Positions 51,488-62,111 of a stretch of 64,000 nucleotides of DNA are shown here, piece after piece (positions within the stretch are counted from its first letter, which is position 1; each line of letters starts with the position of its first letter). The translations under genes and the position numbers were made by a program. The notes beneath the pieces were generated by a model that was not told where the DNA came from, did not search any database, and saw only the letters and a list, made by a program, of their open reading frames with translations. Source of the stretch: Entoloma clypeatum (Eukaryota > Basidiomycota > Agaricomycetes > Agaricales > Entolomataceae); NCBI GenBank assembly GCA_963565915.1, contig OY751492.1, positions 434,001 through 498,000 of the forward strand, in the 5' to 3' direction.

Positions 51488-54400
51488 GCCGGGTGGCGCA
51501 CCTACTCCAACTCAGATAAGACAGACCAAGACTGGCGCGACATGCACAAAATCATTCGCACCGCCAAGCGGAACTTCTTTGATAAGAAAATTGACGAAGT
51601 ATCCAACAAAAATAAGCGTCCCTGGGACCTTACCTCCTGGGTCGGCCCACGAAAGAATGCCTCTCCTGAGGCTATTACTTTTGAAGGCGAGACCTGCTCC
51701 ACGACTTCCGAGACTTGTGAGGCATTTCATAAGTCTTTTCAGTCTGCCGAAGCGCGCCCTGTTGACCCTGACAGATTGCGCAATGCTCTTAAACCTCAAC
51801 CCAAAAGGGCTTGGGTTCCATTCTCATCGCAAGAGGTCCTCCAGGCTCTGGCCGGCTGTTCCAGCTGGTCTGCCCCTGGCCCAGATCATCTTACATGGTC
51901 CCACCTCAAGTGCCTGATCGCACATGAGCATATCTTGAAGCTGTTCATCTGGATCCTGAACGCTTGCCTCTTGGCAGGGTTTTGGCCCGACACATTCAAA
52001 ATCTCAACGACCGTTATTATTCCCAAACCGAATAAGCTGGCGTATGACGTTCCCAAAGCGTTTCACCCCATCGTGCTTCTAAACACCCTGGGCAAACTAT
52101 TTGAGAAAGCTATCGCTAACAGACTGCAATGGGAACTCGCCCGCTACGGTCTGCTACACCCAGGACAATTCGGTGGGGTTCGCCAGAACTCCACTGAAGA
52201 TGCCGGTCAATTCCTCACCCACCTCATCTGTGCGGGGTGGTCAAGGGAACTCAAGACCAGTGTTGTCGCCATTGACTTGGCACAATACTTTCCCTCTCTA
52301 AATCACTCAGTTATCGCGCTCATATTAGATAGGATGGGGTTCCCCGACACTGTTGTGGACTTCTTCTCCAACTACCTAATAGGGAGACAGACTCAATACG
52401 CCTGGGAGGACGACCTCTCAGACCTCTTCTCTGTGGACATCGGCGTAGGTCAGGGCTCTGCCCTCTCCCCTGTGCTCTCATCCATATATCTCGCCCCGCT
52501 GATGTACGCATTTCACGCAGAACAATCGCAGGCTAGCCTCATTTCCTATGTAGATGACAGGACCATTATAGTCCAGTCTGAAACGTGGAAAGACAACCTC
52601 GCCAAACTAAAGAAGGCATACAAATGTCTGTTTGAACTGACTACAGCCCTTGGGCTTGTCCTCAAATATTCTAAATCGGAGGTGTTCCATTTTTCCAGGA
52701 AGAATGGCGACGACGACCCTCCGGTTGACCTAGGATATGCGCCCTTCACAGGTGACTCCCCTCTTGTCCCCAAGACCTTCTGGAGGTACCTGGGGTTCTT
52801 CTTCGACCGTAAGCTCCTCTTCACTGAGCATGCAAAACAGTACGCCACTAAGGCATTCTCCGCAATGGGAGCCTTATTATCACTGGGAAACTCAGTCCGA
52901 GGACTCACACCCAAACACAAATGCACCCTATACCGATCGTGTATTCTACCGATCGCTCTATATGGGGCCAATCTATGGAACTTCGATGGCGCCCGAAATA
53001 AGGGGGTCATCAAGTCTATCTCCAGAGCACAGAGGCGTGCAGCCCTGTGGATCCTGGGAGCCTTCCGTACCACCCCCACAGGGGCGGTCGAATCTCTTGC
53101 CGGCCTGCCTCCGGTGCACCTGCACCTAAAGAAGCTCTCCTGCAGAAACCGTGTCTGTATGCACTCTCTTGCACCACGGCACATGACTGTCATGGTCTGC
53201 GATGAGGAAGATCCCTCAAAACGACCATGGTTCTCCCCGGAATTTATGTACAATCTTAAATCCCCCCTCGTCGATATCTGGGCATACCGTGCAAATGTGA
53301 CTGTCCCCCTATCACCCTTTAATAACTACAACGAGCCAGGAAAACGCGTCCTCGACCGATTTCCTGACCGCATCATCCACGACATAACTCTTATCCACGG
53401 CAAAACTGCTAAGGAGCATGCCGAAGCCAGGAAGTTACGCCTCGCAACCCTTAACAAGGTGTTCGATGCCAACATCTGCTCTAACAAGTCCGCTGTCATT
53501 GTTACCGACACTGCTGTTCCCTCCCTTGTGTCGGGCCATCAAGCTGTTGCAGCTTGGGAAACCTGGCACATGGGGTACTCCATCAACAAAGACTGGGCAG
53601 CTGGTGGCCTCGCAGTCTCTGACGACACTAAAACTTTAGCTATAGGACACGGGTTCTCCAACCTGGTCACTCTGCTAGGGGGCCTATCCCAACTGGAAGA
53701 AATCCACATCTTCACCGACTCTGTTAACGCCATTCGGCACGCCACAGACCCGGACCTCCACTCTTCGCAGGCAACTGCGCTCGCTATCATCAGCAACCTG
53801 GTCCCTTGGTTTGAGGAGCCAGGTCTGAAATCCAAGGTCTTCTTTCACCATGTCCCTGATTGCTCGGACCATGGCTTCGAACCCCATCGTGCAGTGCATG
53901 ACTTCGCCTCCTCGATACACATCGAGTGTGGTGAGTCGGCCTCCAGATCCCTCAATTTCAATACGAAACAATTCACGGATGACATGCTAGGTGACTGGAA
54001 CAACTTGTATCAGTCCCCCAAGTATGTTGGCCGTCACTACCAATTCCTGAGGACGTGCGTCAGATGCCAAGACCACGCTCGGGCCAAAAGAATGAAACTG
54101 TCCCACCTCAAGGGTGGCACATGGCTTAAGGATGTGGGTCACTCCCAATCCCTCACGGCTCAAATGGTTCGCGGCCTCACCAGTCACGCCCCAATTGGCC
54201 ACTATAGACATAGGTTCAATATTGGCGACAAGGTTGAACAATGTGACTGTGGTTCAGGGTCCATCAAGGACTTCGCCCACGTACTCTACAAATGTCTGCA
54301 CCACCCCACCAGGCCCCCAGACATGCCCACCTTCTCAAGGAACACTCCCATGTGGGACAACTTCAGGAAATTCATTATGGATAACCCAGGGGCCTTTGCC

Positions 54401-54499
54401 TTTCAGGATTGTCCAACACCCAACACAACCGTTGGCGGTAGTCACGTGGTAGCGCGCTGGGTGCAAAGGGGTGCAGCCCCCTCTGGCAAGCGAACATGA
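51488..54499 (+). CDS. LINE ORF2, reverse transcriptase and RNase H part
   Basis: Open from the element A border to 54499. RT motifs: APGPDHLTWSHLKC, IIPKPNKLAYDVPKAFHPIV, GVRQNSTEDAGQFLTHLICA, GVGQGSALSPVLSSIYLAPL and the active site SYVDDRTIIV near 52549. RNase H is around 53500-53900 (IVTDTAVPS, HIFTDSVNAIRHAT). The C-terminal CCHC-like cluster is CDCGSGSIKDFAHVLYKC near 54241. The enzyme nicks DNA and reverse-transcribes the LINE RNA at the target. All RT catalytic residues are present. The 3' UTR (54500-54799) ends in the block also found at 1567-1653. Confidence 0.93.
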   Translation, partial: AGWRTYSNSDKTDQDWRDMHKIIRTAKRNFFDKKIDEVSNKNKRPWDLTSWVGPRKNASPEAITFEGETCSTTSETCEAFHKSFQSAEARPVDPDRLRNALKPQPKRAWVPFSSQEVLQALAGCSSWSAPGPDHLTWSHLKCLIAHEHILKLFIWILNACLLAGFWPDTFKISTTVIIPKPNKLAYDVPKAFHPIVLLNTLGKLFEKAIANRLQWELARYGLLHPGQFGGVRQNSTEDAGQFLTHLICAGWSRELKTSVVAIDLAQYFPSLNHSVIALILDRMGFPDTVVDFFSNYLIGRQTQYAWEDDLSDLFSVDIGVGQGSALSPVLSSIYLAPLMYAFHAEQSQASLISYVDDRTIIVQSETWKDNLAKLKKAYKCLFELTTALGLVLKYSKSEVFHFSRKNGDDDPPVDLGYAPFTGDSPLVPKTFWRYLGFFFDRKLLFTEHAKQYATKAFSAMGALLSLGNSVRGLTPKHKCTLYRSCILPIALYGANLWNFDGARNKGVIKSISRAQRRAALWILGAFRTTPTGAVESLAGLPPVHLHLKKLSCRNRVCMHSLAPRHMTVMVCDEEDPSKRPWFSPEFMYNLKSPLVDIWAYRANVTVPLSPFNNYNEPGKRVLDRFPDRIIHDITLIHGKTAKEHAEARKLRLATLNKVFDANICSNKSAVIVTDTAVPSLVSGHQAVAAWETWHMGYSINKDWAAGGLAVSDDTKTLAIGHGFSNLVTLLGGLSQLEEIHIFTDSVNAIRHATDPDLHSSQATALAIISNLVPWFEEPGLKSKVFFHHVPDCSDHGFEPHRAVHDFASSIHIECGESASRSLNFNTKQFTDDMLGDWNNLYQSPKYVGRHYQFLRTCVRCQDHARAKRMKLSHLKGGTWLKDVGHSQSLTAQMVRGLTSHAPIGHYRHRFNIGDKVEQCDCGSGSIKDFAHVLYKCLHHPTRPPDMPTFSRNTPMWDNFRKFIMDNPGAFAFQDCPTPNTTVGGSHVVARWVQRGAAPSGKRT

Positions 54500-54814
54500 T
54501 CGAAGGATAAGAACCACACAGGCGCTTCTTTGGGGGGCAGGGCGCAGACACCCCCCAGCGCCGCTAATGGCCAACCTCACAAGGTTGGAGTGCTCTTGTA
54601 TCGCGCGGCCAAATATTCGGGTGTGCATACTAACATGTTTGTTTACAACAGACTCCCCCGTCCTGGCGCGAGGACTTACCAGCTCGACAGAGCTCTGCGC
54701 CGCCTGTTCTTCTTGCGTATGTAGATCCTCGGATCGATGTAGTTTACTCTATGTCAAGCGGACTGTACCCATAGTATACCGCTATATAAATTGTTGACCA
54801 AAAAAAAAAAAAAA

Positions 54815-57241
54815 GCTTCCATAACTGCCAAGAGCTCTTTGTCATATATCTCGTAATTTTGTTTGGCTGCGGACATGATCTGCAACAAGAACGTGATAGG
54901 ATGCCATTTGTCATCCTGTTTTTGAGAGAGTACAGCCCCAATTGCATAGTCCAATGCACCAGTTTCGACCTGGAACCGTCCATCTGGTTTTGGTAATGCC
55001 AAAACTGGTGCTGATGTGATCGCCTGTATGAGACCTTCAAATGCCTTTTGTTCCGTTGGTCCCCAAGTAAACATAATGCCACCTGTGAGCACAGTGAGTG
55101 GTTTCGCAATGTTTGAGTACCCTTCAATGAAGTGTCGATAGAAGTTAGCAAACCCAAGGAACTTCTGGACTTCCTTTTTTGATGTGGGTGCTCGCCATTT
55201 TCGAATCGTATCCACCTTCTCAGTTTCCATCTCGACACGTCCTTCACCAACGACATATCACAATATAGGACATTTCGTTACTTCCCAGAAACACTTCTTT
55301 TCCTTCAGGAACAAATCATTGTGTGATAGGATCTGTAGAATTTCTCCAGTGTTTTGCGCAAGTTCTTCCTTGGTTTTACCAATAACCACAATGTCATCTA
55401 TGTAGATCACACAGATACATTGGCAGATCTGGTCCCAGAATAGACTAGCCATCATCTGAGAGAACGTTCCCGGGGAGTTGCAAAGGCCAAAAAACATGAC
55501 CAATGGTTCAAACAATCCTTGACTGGTGAGGAAGGCAGCTTTCCATTCATCACCCTCCTTAATCCAGATGTTGTTGTAGCCCCACATGATGTCCATTTTA
55601 TTGAAGTAGACTGCATCTTTCAGCATGTCCAAGAGATCGGATATTCATGGGAGTGGGAACTTGTCTTTGACTGTGAATTTATTGACCATGCGGTAATCTT
55701 GTACCAATTGTTTGGAGCCCTCCTTCTTGTTGATGACGAAGCAAGGGGAGGCATAAGGGGATTTGGACAGGCAGATCTTTCTGGTTGCTAGACCCTTGTC
55801 GATGAATGTGTCCAATTCCTCTTGTTCCTTTTGTGTCATGGGATATGTATTTCCCCCTAGTTCCTTTGGTGCGTCTGGTGTAAGTTCGATACTATGGTCC
55901 CATTCCCTCTCCTTTGGGATCTTATCAAAGTTCTCCTTCTCAAAGAGATGAGCAAACCGATCAATGCATGAGGGTCGTTTTGTTGTGGGAGGTGGTGTGG
56001 GAGTGACAGCTTCCAAGATAGGGTCTCTAGGCTTCCATTTCTGATCCGACTTCTTGGGTGCATCTTTGTTGCGCACCTCAACCATGCGAACCCAATGTTT
56101 GCGACCATCAAGGTTAACCCTGAAATCTGAGTGTTTGGTTTGGCATGTTGTTGCACACCGGTTGAACGTTACAGCCCCGGTTGTCCAATTGATTGTAGGG
56201 TTGTGGTGTACCAACCAGTCATGTCCCAAGAGCATGTCCGTTCTCCCAATATCCAGTACCATTGCTTCCATGGTTTCCTGATGTGCTCCCAAATCCAGCT
56301 TGACTTCGGCAAGTTGGTTCGCTTTCTGTTGTCGATTTGGTGATCCATCTAGTGTTTCAAGGTCCAGTCTCAAAGAAGACTGAGACCAGACTGAACCAGG
56401 GGGTGGTCCTGGTTCATCTTTTCAAAAATACAAAGACCACCCCCCCTGGTTCTATCCAGTTCATAGGTGTAAACCAGTTTTTTGGCCAAACTGGTTTAAA
56501 CTGGTCCTGGTCTTGGTTTTTCAGAGAGACCGCTCACCTGGTCTTGGTCTCTGGTCTCAAAATTTTTGGGCAAAAAACCGGACTGGACCGGACCTTGAAA
56601 CACTAGATCCATCCACATTAGAATTGCTATGGGCAGTATTCCTCATGTGGGGAGGTTCTGTTTAACAGCCTGATCTCTTGTCGTTTCAGAGGTTTGTCTC
56701 CCTTCACAATCTTAGTCGATGCAGTGGGTTGCTTGGCAGGAATGACATAGGTTCTATTGTCTCCAGTCATACAAGGCAAGCAAGTCCGTTTAATAGATAA
56801 GGGTTGTGACTTAGCATCGTTTGTTTCGGATCTCCTTTGCATACTCAGAGTACGTCTTGCCATCACTAGCCACTTGTTCAGAGATTCTGCGGTTGACATT
56901 CTTTTCTAGGATGTATTCTTCAAATTCATCTAAGAATTCATCGACGGTTTGTTTCTCTTGTCTCAGGACTTCGAGTCTTACTTTGGCAGTGACTGACTTG
57001 TTGGTGATAGAGAATCGTGTGGCGATATTATCGGAGAAACCTAGCCAGGTGATGTTCTCATTGTCAACAGCAAGAGTGTCTAACTTGTTACTGGCCCAGT
57101 GCCTGCTGGACCCTTCCATCATGTGGGATAGCACCGCAAAAATCTTCTGATCATCTGTTAGGCTCTTTTGGAACCTGATGTATAGTTTGGTGGCTTTCCA
57201 CCACTCGTCAAAGGTGTGTCTGTCCTTGAACATCCCAGGAT
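54815..57241 (-). pseudogene. Gypsy-3 gag, protease remnant and RT (5' half)
   Basis: Gag is at 56811-57233 (DEWWKATKLYIRFQKSLTDD; FLDEFEEYILEKNVNRRIS), a Gag tail at 56627-56899, and a protease remnant lacking the catalytic DSG at 55645-56373 (VLDIGRTDMLLGHDWLVHHN). RT is at 54831-55632 ([27 protein letters not shown]) and the RNase H start at EIYDKELLAVMEA, where the LINE inserted. Frames are broken by stops and a MITE. Gag is cut at 57241 by the end of element B, and its own LTR is not in the window. Confidence 0.85.
56350..56605 (+). mobile_element. TAGTGTTT-family MITE in Gypsy-3 protease
   Basis: 256 bp with TIRs TAGTGTTTCAAGGTCCAG and its complement, and the perfect 8-bp duplication GATCCATC (56342-56349, 56606-56613). 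Confidence 0.93.
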
Positions 57242-57598
57242 CAGGTAGTCAATCTACATTGTACTGTCTTAGATGGTCCAGCGAAGCCATACATTGTACT
57301 GTCTTAGACGGTCCAGCGAAGCCATACATTGTATCATCTCAGACGGCCGCAGCGGGCCCGCTGCAGCTCCAGCGAATGAACCTTAAATTGTGAGGCTTAG
57401 TAAGCAAAGTAGGACAGTCTTGTACGGTACCTCTGCTGGCACCAATTATCCATCGGCAACATGTACTTAGAAGCCAGCAACAAGCATTTTGGCAGACTGG
57501 CACCACCGGCATTATATTGTTGTCGCCGATGACTTAACACTGTAAACTGGCACTTTGTCGCGTGCGGTATGGGTCCAGTATTGAGGCAGATTTCAAGG

Positions 57599-58015
57599 GA
57601 CCGGCACATTTCCTGCGACATTCATTGGCGCATTGGGCAACAGAAAAGTGCCGGTCAATAATATATTGAAGATATCTCAGTGACCTGTGAGTAGATTTGA
57701 ATGAGCCAGGGGATTGTTTCGAAGCCGGTCTAGACATTGACCGGCACCAAGACTGGCACCTACAATTTTGATAGGCCAGCACATTTTCTGACACATTCAT
57801 CCACACATTGGGCAACAGAAAAGTGCCAGTTGATAACATATTCAAGATATCTCAGTGACCTGTGAGTAGATTTGAAGGGCTTGTTTCAAAGCCCCGTTCA
57901 CCGGACATTGACCAGCACCATGACTGGCACCTACAATTTTGATGGACCGGCACATTCCCTGCCACATTCATCTATATTGGGTATATCTCACTGACCTTTC
58001 TCACGTGCGGTATGG
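57599..58015 (+). repeat. Element B tandem repeat, ~172-bp unit, 2.4 copies
   Basis: Units start at about 57599, 57774 and 57944, each with ACCGGCACATT (or variant), TTGGGCAACAGAAAAGTGCC, GATATCTCAGTGACCTGTGA and CTGGCACCTACAATTTTGAT. Each unit holds several CCGGCAC/CCAGCAC words. Confidence 0.8.
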
Positions 58016-58314
58016 GTGCCGGTGCAACCAGCACTATTTTGTCGCATCACCGGCAACTTAACACTAAACCTTTTTTTTATTCGCAGGAGTAGATGGTCAT
58101 CAAACCCAACCCATTGTTAACATGGTTGTCAGCAACCGACATTACTTAAATACTGTCTAGTCAATTACTGGAACTCCCAGTGGGTATCCAGCCATGGTGC
58201 ACCAGCAACTGAACATGTCCTCAAGTGATAACACAAAGGAATCTAGTCACATACAAAGGCCAGATTAACAAAGCATACATGTACAAGGCAAATTATGAAC
58301 TATAGTCATCTGGG

Positions 58315-58601
58315 TCAGGATAATGTTGAAAGTCTGCAAATGTGAACTGGAGCACCGAGTACCTCATTATTTGCTTGGGCCAATTGATTAGAGTCAAATT
58401 CACCATCAGAATCATCAGAGAGTAGTGCGCGATGTGCATCACAAGCAGCAACTGATGATAACAAGGAGCCGGCTTCGTCAGATTCGTCTGCATCCATCAG
58501 GGCACAGTGAGCATCATGCAGGGAGATGGATGACAAGGATGATGTTTCTCTGTCAGAATCATTATCCATCAAAGCAAGATGGATATCATGAGCAGAGATC
58601 G

Positions 58602-58634
<33 letters not shown>

Positions 58635-61213
58635 GCTCGTCATCAGCCATGAAGGCACAAAGCACGTCTTGAGCTGCAATGGAGTGTGATCTATCACTTT
58701 CAGCAGGGGTTGGCGAGTGGGGGGCAGGGGCATGTGGTGTGGCACTGGGAGGCGATAGGACCCTGGTGGTGATGGTGGGATAACCATGTTCACCGGCATG
58801 TGGAATGTGATCGGCACCACCGGCACCGCTGGCACCTTTGATTTAACTGGCACCACTTGCCCTCTGCAGCGGACCGGCACCATGGGCTGTTGCCAAGTGG
58901 GGGGCAGGGACATGTGGTCTGGTACTGGGAGGCGATAGGACCCTGGTGCTGTGGGTGGAAGGAAAGACGGCAAGACTGGGAGTTGGAACCAAATTACCGT
59001 CTTCACTGGCACCACTGGCACCTTCTATAGCACCGGCACGACTTGCTTCCTCCAGTGGACCGGCACAACTTGCACGACTGGCATGTTCAATGCGACCGGC
59101 AGTTCCAGCATCCTCAATGCCACCGGCACCACTGGCACTGTCCCTGGGACCAGCAGATGCAGACACGGGACGAGCCTCACTGGGACGGGGAGACATAGTT
59201 ACGCCACAATTTAGTGGCAATGGCATGTCGGTGTTCCCTCCCCTTGGCAATTCTCCTGGCAGTGTGCAACTGTAAGGCTCGCTGAGGGGGAACTCATGGA
59301 AGTGCAGTGGAAAATCTCCAGGTGCAAGCTCTGGGACCATGCCATCGTCTTCCACTTGGGAGTACTGCAAGACGCCGACGCTGCTTGGGCCTGGCCCCTC
59401 CGAGTACTCACCAATAGCCTTCCCATCCGGCAATGATTTGTCATAGCCCGTGTGGGGCAGCAGGTGTTTTCTGCCACATTGAGGGTGTTGTCAGGGGTCC
59501 CTGTCAGCTGCACGGAACAATTGCCAGATGTCGTCCGGTTCGAGGTCTGTTCCCCATGTCCACTTCAGTGATGGGTGTGAGACGAGACATTGATGTTTGG
59601 CATCAGCGTGTTGACTCAAGATCTTGGCCAGCTCGGCCCTACTTAGTGTTTAAAGGTCTGGTTTGGTCCGGTTTTTGACCCTCAAAATTTAGAGACCGAG
59701 ACCGAGACCAATTTTTTGGTTCACATGATCTCGAAAAAACTGAACCAGACCATGTGAAACCAGTCATACCGGTTCTGTTTCTCAGATAGAATGAAACCAA
59801 GACCGGTTCAGACCGGTCTTCACCTGCAGTTGGTATACTCACCAACCGCGGTGTGTCTTTTGAGTTTTTGATGATTGTTTGACTTTATTTGGGTTTTTGA
59901 TATCAAAGAATCATCAAAAAATTCAAGATTGGACCGCAGTTCATCAGTATACCAACTGCGGTTTTTTTTAAAGAAATTTTTGATATCAGAAATTGGTCAA
60001 AGAATCACTGAAAAACTCGGAGTTTAACTGCAGTTGGTGAGTATACCAACTGTGGGTGACCTTTGGTCAAAGACTGGTTTGAACCGGTTCAAACCAGTTC
60101 TTTAGCGGTCTCTGAAAATCCTGAAAAAAGACGAACCGGAAACTGGTTGTGATCCGAAACCTTAAAGACCAAGACCGGTGGTCCGGTCTTTCACTGGTTC
60201 AGTTCCGTCCGGTCTCAGTCTGAAACCAACAAAAGTAAACTGGACCTCAAAACACTAGCCCTACTCAGATTCTTCGGGACGGTCCCTTTAGGTTGCGAAG
60301 GCGTGATAGGCCAAGGGGCAGCCCTTCGTGCATGCAGCTGATGTGAGGAAGAGGGCAGTGGTGCTGGTGGTGATAGTGGTGCCAGTGCCGGTATTGATAC
60401 AGGACCCGGTGAGGATACCATACCAGAGGCGATGAAGCTGGTAGCCATGTCCGTTCCTTCTTTTAGAAGAGCGGCTTCATACAACCTGTAGAAGGCCGAG
60501 ATACTCCATGATGTTCGAAGGTGCTGGTTCTCAGCTGCAGCCTCCTTTGCCTGAACATTCCGGCACAGTGCATGCAGGTGTCCAAGAGCACTTATCGCAG
60601 CATCGCGATACAACCGACACTTGTTGCAAGCGAGGTCAACCTCGGGCATTGGACTGAGAGGAAGCTGTACGGGATATTCACCACTACCCGTGAATGCATG
60701 TGGTGGCCGGAGGTTTGATTGGGATACAACACGATAATGCGCCAAGCAGTCGGGCAGCCGTTCCATGTTGAGGACTTGATCAGCTTGCGCAGGCGAGTCA
60801 CTTGTCCACCAATCACAGAGATAGCTCTCGACCATGCCGGTCGGATGGCTGGGGTGTGAGCCGGCATCCAGGGTGAGCAACAAGTCCAAGGTGAGAGGTG
60901 GTGCATTGGGAGTCTCCAGCTAGTTCCGGGACAGATGCCGGGTAATGACCAGCACATCTACTGCTAGGCCGGATGCCACGGCAATACCAATGAATTGTAA
61001 CGAAAACATCTACGAGGCAATCTTATCAGCATGCATTTATCATGATGCAGTGGGTGTGACAGTCACAAGTTCATGTTGCATGAGTTGGGGGATCCATTCT
61101 TCTTTGGTCCCTGTCATGGCATTGAGCATGGCACAAAAACGCGACTCGCAATATAACACAATCTCTTGTGGGTCCACAATAGAAGGAGTGCAGGTGGTTG
61201 GGGTGGAGGACAT
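58315..61213 (-). pseudogene. Element B gene F homologue (broken)
   Basis: Exon 1 61213-61067 (DPQEIVLYCESRFCAMLNAM), a 57-nt intron, exon 2 from 61009 (LQFIGIAVASGLAVDVLVIT; SYLCDWWTSDSPAQADQVLN). A TAG at 60922-60920, a MITE at 59644-60257 and a frame change near 59500 break it. Clear homology to gene F continues with HPSLKWTWGTDLEPDDIWQL and an acidic end. It has internal repeats of its own: TRVLSPPS...PHxPAPH twice, and three HDxHxALMD-type units followed by DSD. Ends at 58315. Confidence 0.78.
59644..60257 (+). mobile_element. TAGTGTTT-family MITE, long variant
   Basis: 614 bp, TIRs TAGTGTTTAAAGGTC and TAGTGTTTTGAGGTCC, perfect 8-bp duplication GCCCTACT. The extra length includes three copies, in both orientations, of a GCAGTTGGTATACTCACCAA-like unit. 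Confidence 0.93.
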
Positions 61214-61299
61214 GATGAATAGCACAATAATAATAACATCGTGGTTGGAGATCAAGTTGATATATCATGTGATCATGAAAACTTTCTGTTTACTAAAGT

Positions 61300-61700
61300 T
61301 AACACCAACCCATTGCCGGCCAGAGGTTGCCGGCCAAAGGTTGCCGGTAGAACACAATCTGCCGCTTGTGTCGGCATTGCGGGTCATTTACATTGATGGG
61401 GACATGATGCCGGTAGAGTGCTGGGTGCCGGTTGCTAGTCAGTTGGAGAGCAGATGCCGGTTGAGTCCATCTTACTGGTTTCTGGTGCCGGTCAGAGGTT
61501 GCCGGGAAAGGTTGCCGGTAGATTCGGTTTGGATCCACTTTTCAGCGTCTGTCAAAGCACATTGGTTATCAGCAGGGGTAGTCTGGACACATTCGGCAGT
61601 GTCCCAAGCACTCAGGATGTCCATTGCAGCAGGATTTTCCAACCGGCAATTCTTGGCATCTTTAACCTCCCTCTCCCATTGTTGCCGGTCTGAAGCCGGC
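61300..61700 (+). repeat. Cluster of TTGCCGG/CCGGCA words upstream of the gene F homologue
   Basis: More than ten TTGCCGG or TGCCGG words in 400 bp, for example GGTTGCCGGCCAAAGGTTGC. It is the counterpart of the CCGGCGA clusters of element A. No coding capacity is evident. Confidence 0.6.
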
Positions 61701-61717
61701 ACCCCTGTGGTCAACAT

Positions 61718-61980
61718 TGTCACGTAGCATGTTTCTCAACGTCGGAAAACGTCGGACGAGTCGGAGCGGAGTAGCGGAGGAGCGGAATGCGGTAAGTGCA
61801 ACGTTGGCAGAAAGGACCTGGCTTCAACTTGTGCGTTGCGCCCCACTCTTTGACGTGGTCCTCGATTTCGGATTGGCGGATGTCGGATGAGCGGATGAGC
61901 GGATGAGCGGAGGTGACGGAGAGAATGCTCAAAGGCAAGTAGAGACAGATGCGAATGAGGTATAACGTATGGTTATGACA
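61718..61980 (-). mobile_element. Gypsy-4 3' LTR
   Basis: 263 bp from TGTCATAACC (61980) to CTACGTGACA (61718) on the minus strand. Compared with the 558-bp solo LTR at 15908, the U3 part is shorter. It contains the CACAAGTTGAAGCCAGGTCC block shared with Gypsy-1 and tandem TCATCCGC words. Confidence 0.88.
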
Positions 61981-61996
61981 GTATTTCCCTCTTAGG
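61981..61996 (-). promoter_or_regulatory. Gypsy-4 polypurine tract
   Basis: CCTAAGAGGGAAATAC on the minus strand lies directly before the LTR, nearly identical to the Gypsy-1 PPT. Confidence 0.8.
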
Positions 61997-62111
61997 GCTG
62001 AACCCTGAGGCCCAGATGAGGTAATCCACATGACCGTTGGTTGAAAAGCTTTGTGCATGATCTTTCTCTCTTGTCACCCAACCACAACATCTATTCCGAC
62101 GCCTATCTGTT

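Larger units (their letters stand above)
37834..54814 (+). mobile_element. Full-length Tad1-like LINE inserted in Gypsy-3, itself split by element A
   Basis: A perfect 16-bp target duplication GCTTCCATAACTGCCA (37818-37833, 54815-54830), a 3' poly(A) ending at 54814, ORF1 with zinc knuckles, and ORF2 with endonuclease, RT and RNase H. Without element A it is about 6.65 kb with a 140-bp 5' UTR. One frameshift in the endonuclease is the only other lesion I see. Confidence 0.95.
57242..61717 (-). mobile_element. Element B: diverged relative of element A, partial
   Basis: It starts CAGGTAGTCAATCTACATTG, matching the element A end with two changes, and is inserted in Gypsy-3 gag. It carries a broken homologue of gene F in the same position relative to that end, tandem subterminal repeats, and dense CCGGCAC/TTGCCGG words instead of CCGGCGA. 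It is cut at 61717 by the Gypsy-4 LTR; the rest probably lies beyond the window. Confidence 0.75.
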
